From: Patella vulgata
Lineage: Eukaryota; Mollusca; Gastropoda; Patellidae
DNA length: 64,000 nucleotides
NCBI RefSeq assembly: GCF_932274485.2
Contig: NC_065883.2
Span: 47,586,539 to 47,650,538 of the forward strand
Reading direction: 5' to 3'
In this document: one piece after another, positions 63,456 to 64,000 of the stretch
How the letters are laid out: every line of letters starts with the position of its first letter
Numbering within the stretch: position 1 is the first letter of the stretch
The notes under the pieces: generated by a model
What the model was told of the DNA's origin: nothing
Databases searched by the model: none
What the model saw: the letters and a program-made list of their open reading frames with translations, nothing else
Position numbers and translations under genes: made by a program

Positions 63456-64000
63456 TTTTTTTGCCTTCTGTTATTTTTCTTTTTTTCAAACAAAATACAA
63501 GACCTGCACTCGACCATTTGCATCATAATTTTTCTTATGTACCGGTAGGCCTCATCTTATAGGCTAATAACTGTGCCTGTTTTATAATGTGACATTAAAA
63601 TGTCAGTATTTTCTCTCAAACATTATATAAATTTATACCGTTATTGCACCAGGGCAGAAGTAACAGCCAGTGGAAACAATCTTTTTCATAATATAATTAA
63701 TATAGTTGATCTTATTTTACTGTAACTCGTATACGTACAGAACAGGTCTGCAGGCTAAATAGTTCAGACATGGGCCTTAATTCCTTAATTTCAAGTTTGA
63801 ATAAGAAGTTAACAAAAAAAAAAAGAGAAGGCAGAAGGCAGACAAAGTAAATCAAGTTGCCAATTAAAAACTTGATAGTAATTATCTACGAGAATAAAAT
63901 TGTCATGTAACCTTACTTATATTATGTATCATAATAATAATATTAATATTCATATTATTTTTTTTCATTTTTCAGAACTTTGTAAATGGTCAGCCAGATC
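63456..64000. other. Unrecognised sequence to the window edge
   Basis: AT-rich. A TTTTTTCATTTTTCAG acceptor-like tract at about 63961-63976 is followed by an open stretch to the edge. It might begin a plus-strand exon, but nothing confirms it. Confidence 0.25.

Overview
The window reads as nuclear DNA of a bivalve mollusc. It is AT-rich and almost wholly made of interspersed and tandem repeats built on the GGGCCATAACTC-type minisatellite units and the tails ending in GTGGGCGTATAAA that are typical of bivalve genomes. No bacterial features, rRNA, tRNA or CRISPR arrays were seen.

The only host gene I can name is on the minus strand: the zinc transporter ZIP9 (SLC39A9). Its penultimate coding exon is at 56048-55914 and its last exon, with stop and poly(A) signal, is at 8344-8099. 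Both exons are intact, in the same phase, with canonical splice sites, and they join to give the conserved C-terminal half of ZIP9. The 47.6 kb between them (8345-55913) is therefore one repeat-filled intron, and the upstream exons should lie beyond 64000. A second, unidentified minus-strand coding remnant (51274-49212) sits inside that intron.

Layout: 1-4590 fossil BEL/Pao LTR element, split by a 791-bp TIR element (MITE); 4590-8000 Helitron-like repeat array with a nested Helentron-like insertion; 8099-8344 ZIP9 last exon; 9030-15330 palindromic heads, tRNA-SINEs, second MITE copy and Helitron-like family 3; 15330-31240 Helitron-like families 1 and 2, with an intact-looking Tc1 transposon at 26622-28148; 31239-34948 third MITE copy and family 3; 35012-48239 further family 2 and 1 copies, three of them head to tail, one split by a 333-bp-unit minisatellite element; 48240-52004 unique sequence with the unidentified coding remnant and a large inverted duplication; 52005-53621 a 150-bp higher-order tandem array; 53995-54312 a 21/22-bp minisatellite; 54595-55833 a decayed Tc1 relative carrying a LINE 3' fragment; 55914-56048 ZIP9 exon; 56548-58830 nested Helentron-like elements; 59384-60727 inverted repeat and SINEs; 60839-62870 a reverse-oriented family 3 copy; 63203-63455 two hairpins, one with perfect 58-bp arms.

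Two architectures stand out. (1) Several Helentron-like elements share the same termini but carry different minisatellite cores, and empty-site copies in this window show insertion into A-runs without a clear target duplication. (2) Three Helitron-like families share a layout (palindromic head, ATT-rich spacer, monomer body, hairpin and CTAG end). Within each family a 9-11 bp arm of the head recurs inverted at the tail, while the arm sequence differs between families. This covariation is the strongest candidate for an undescribed recognition system. Nesting gives relative ages: BEL/Pao is older than the MITE; a SINE is older than the Helentron-like element inside it; family 1 is older than Tc1; family 3 is older than two Helentron-like insertions.
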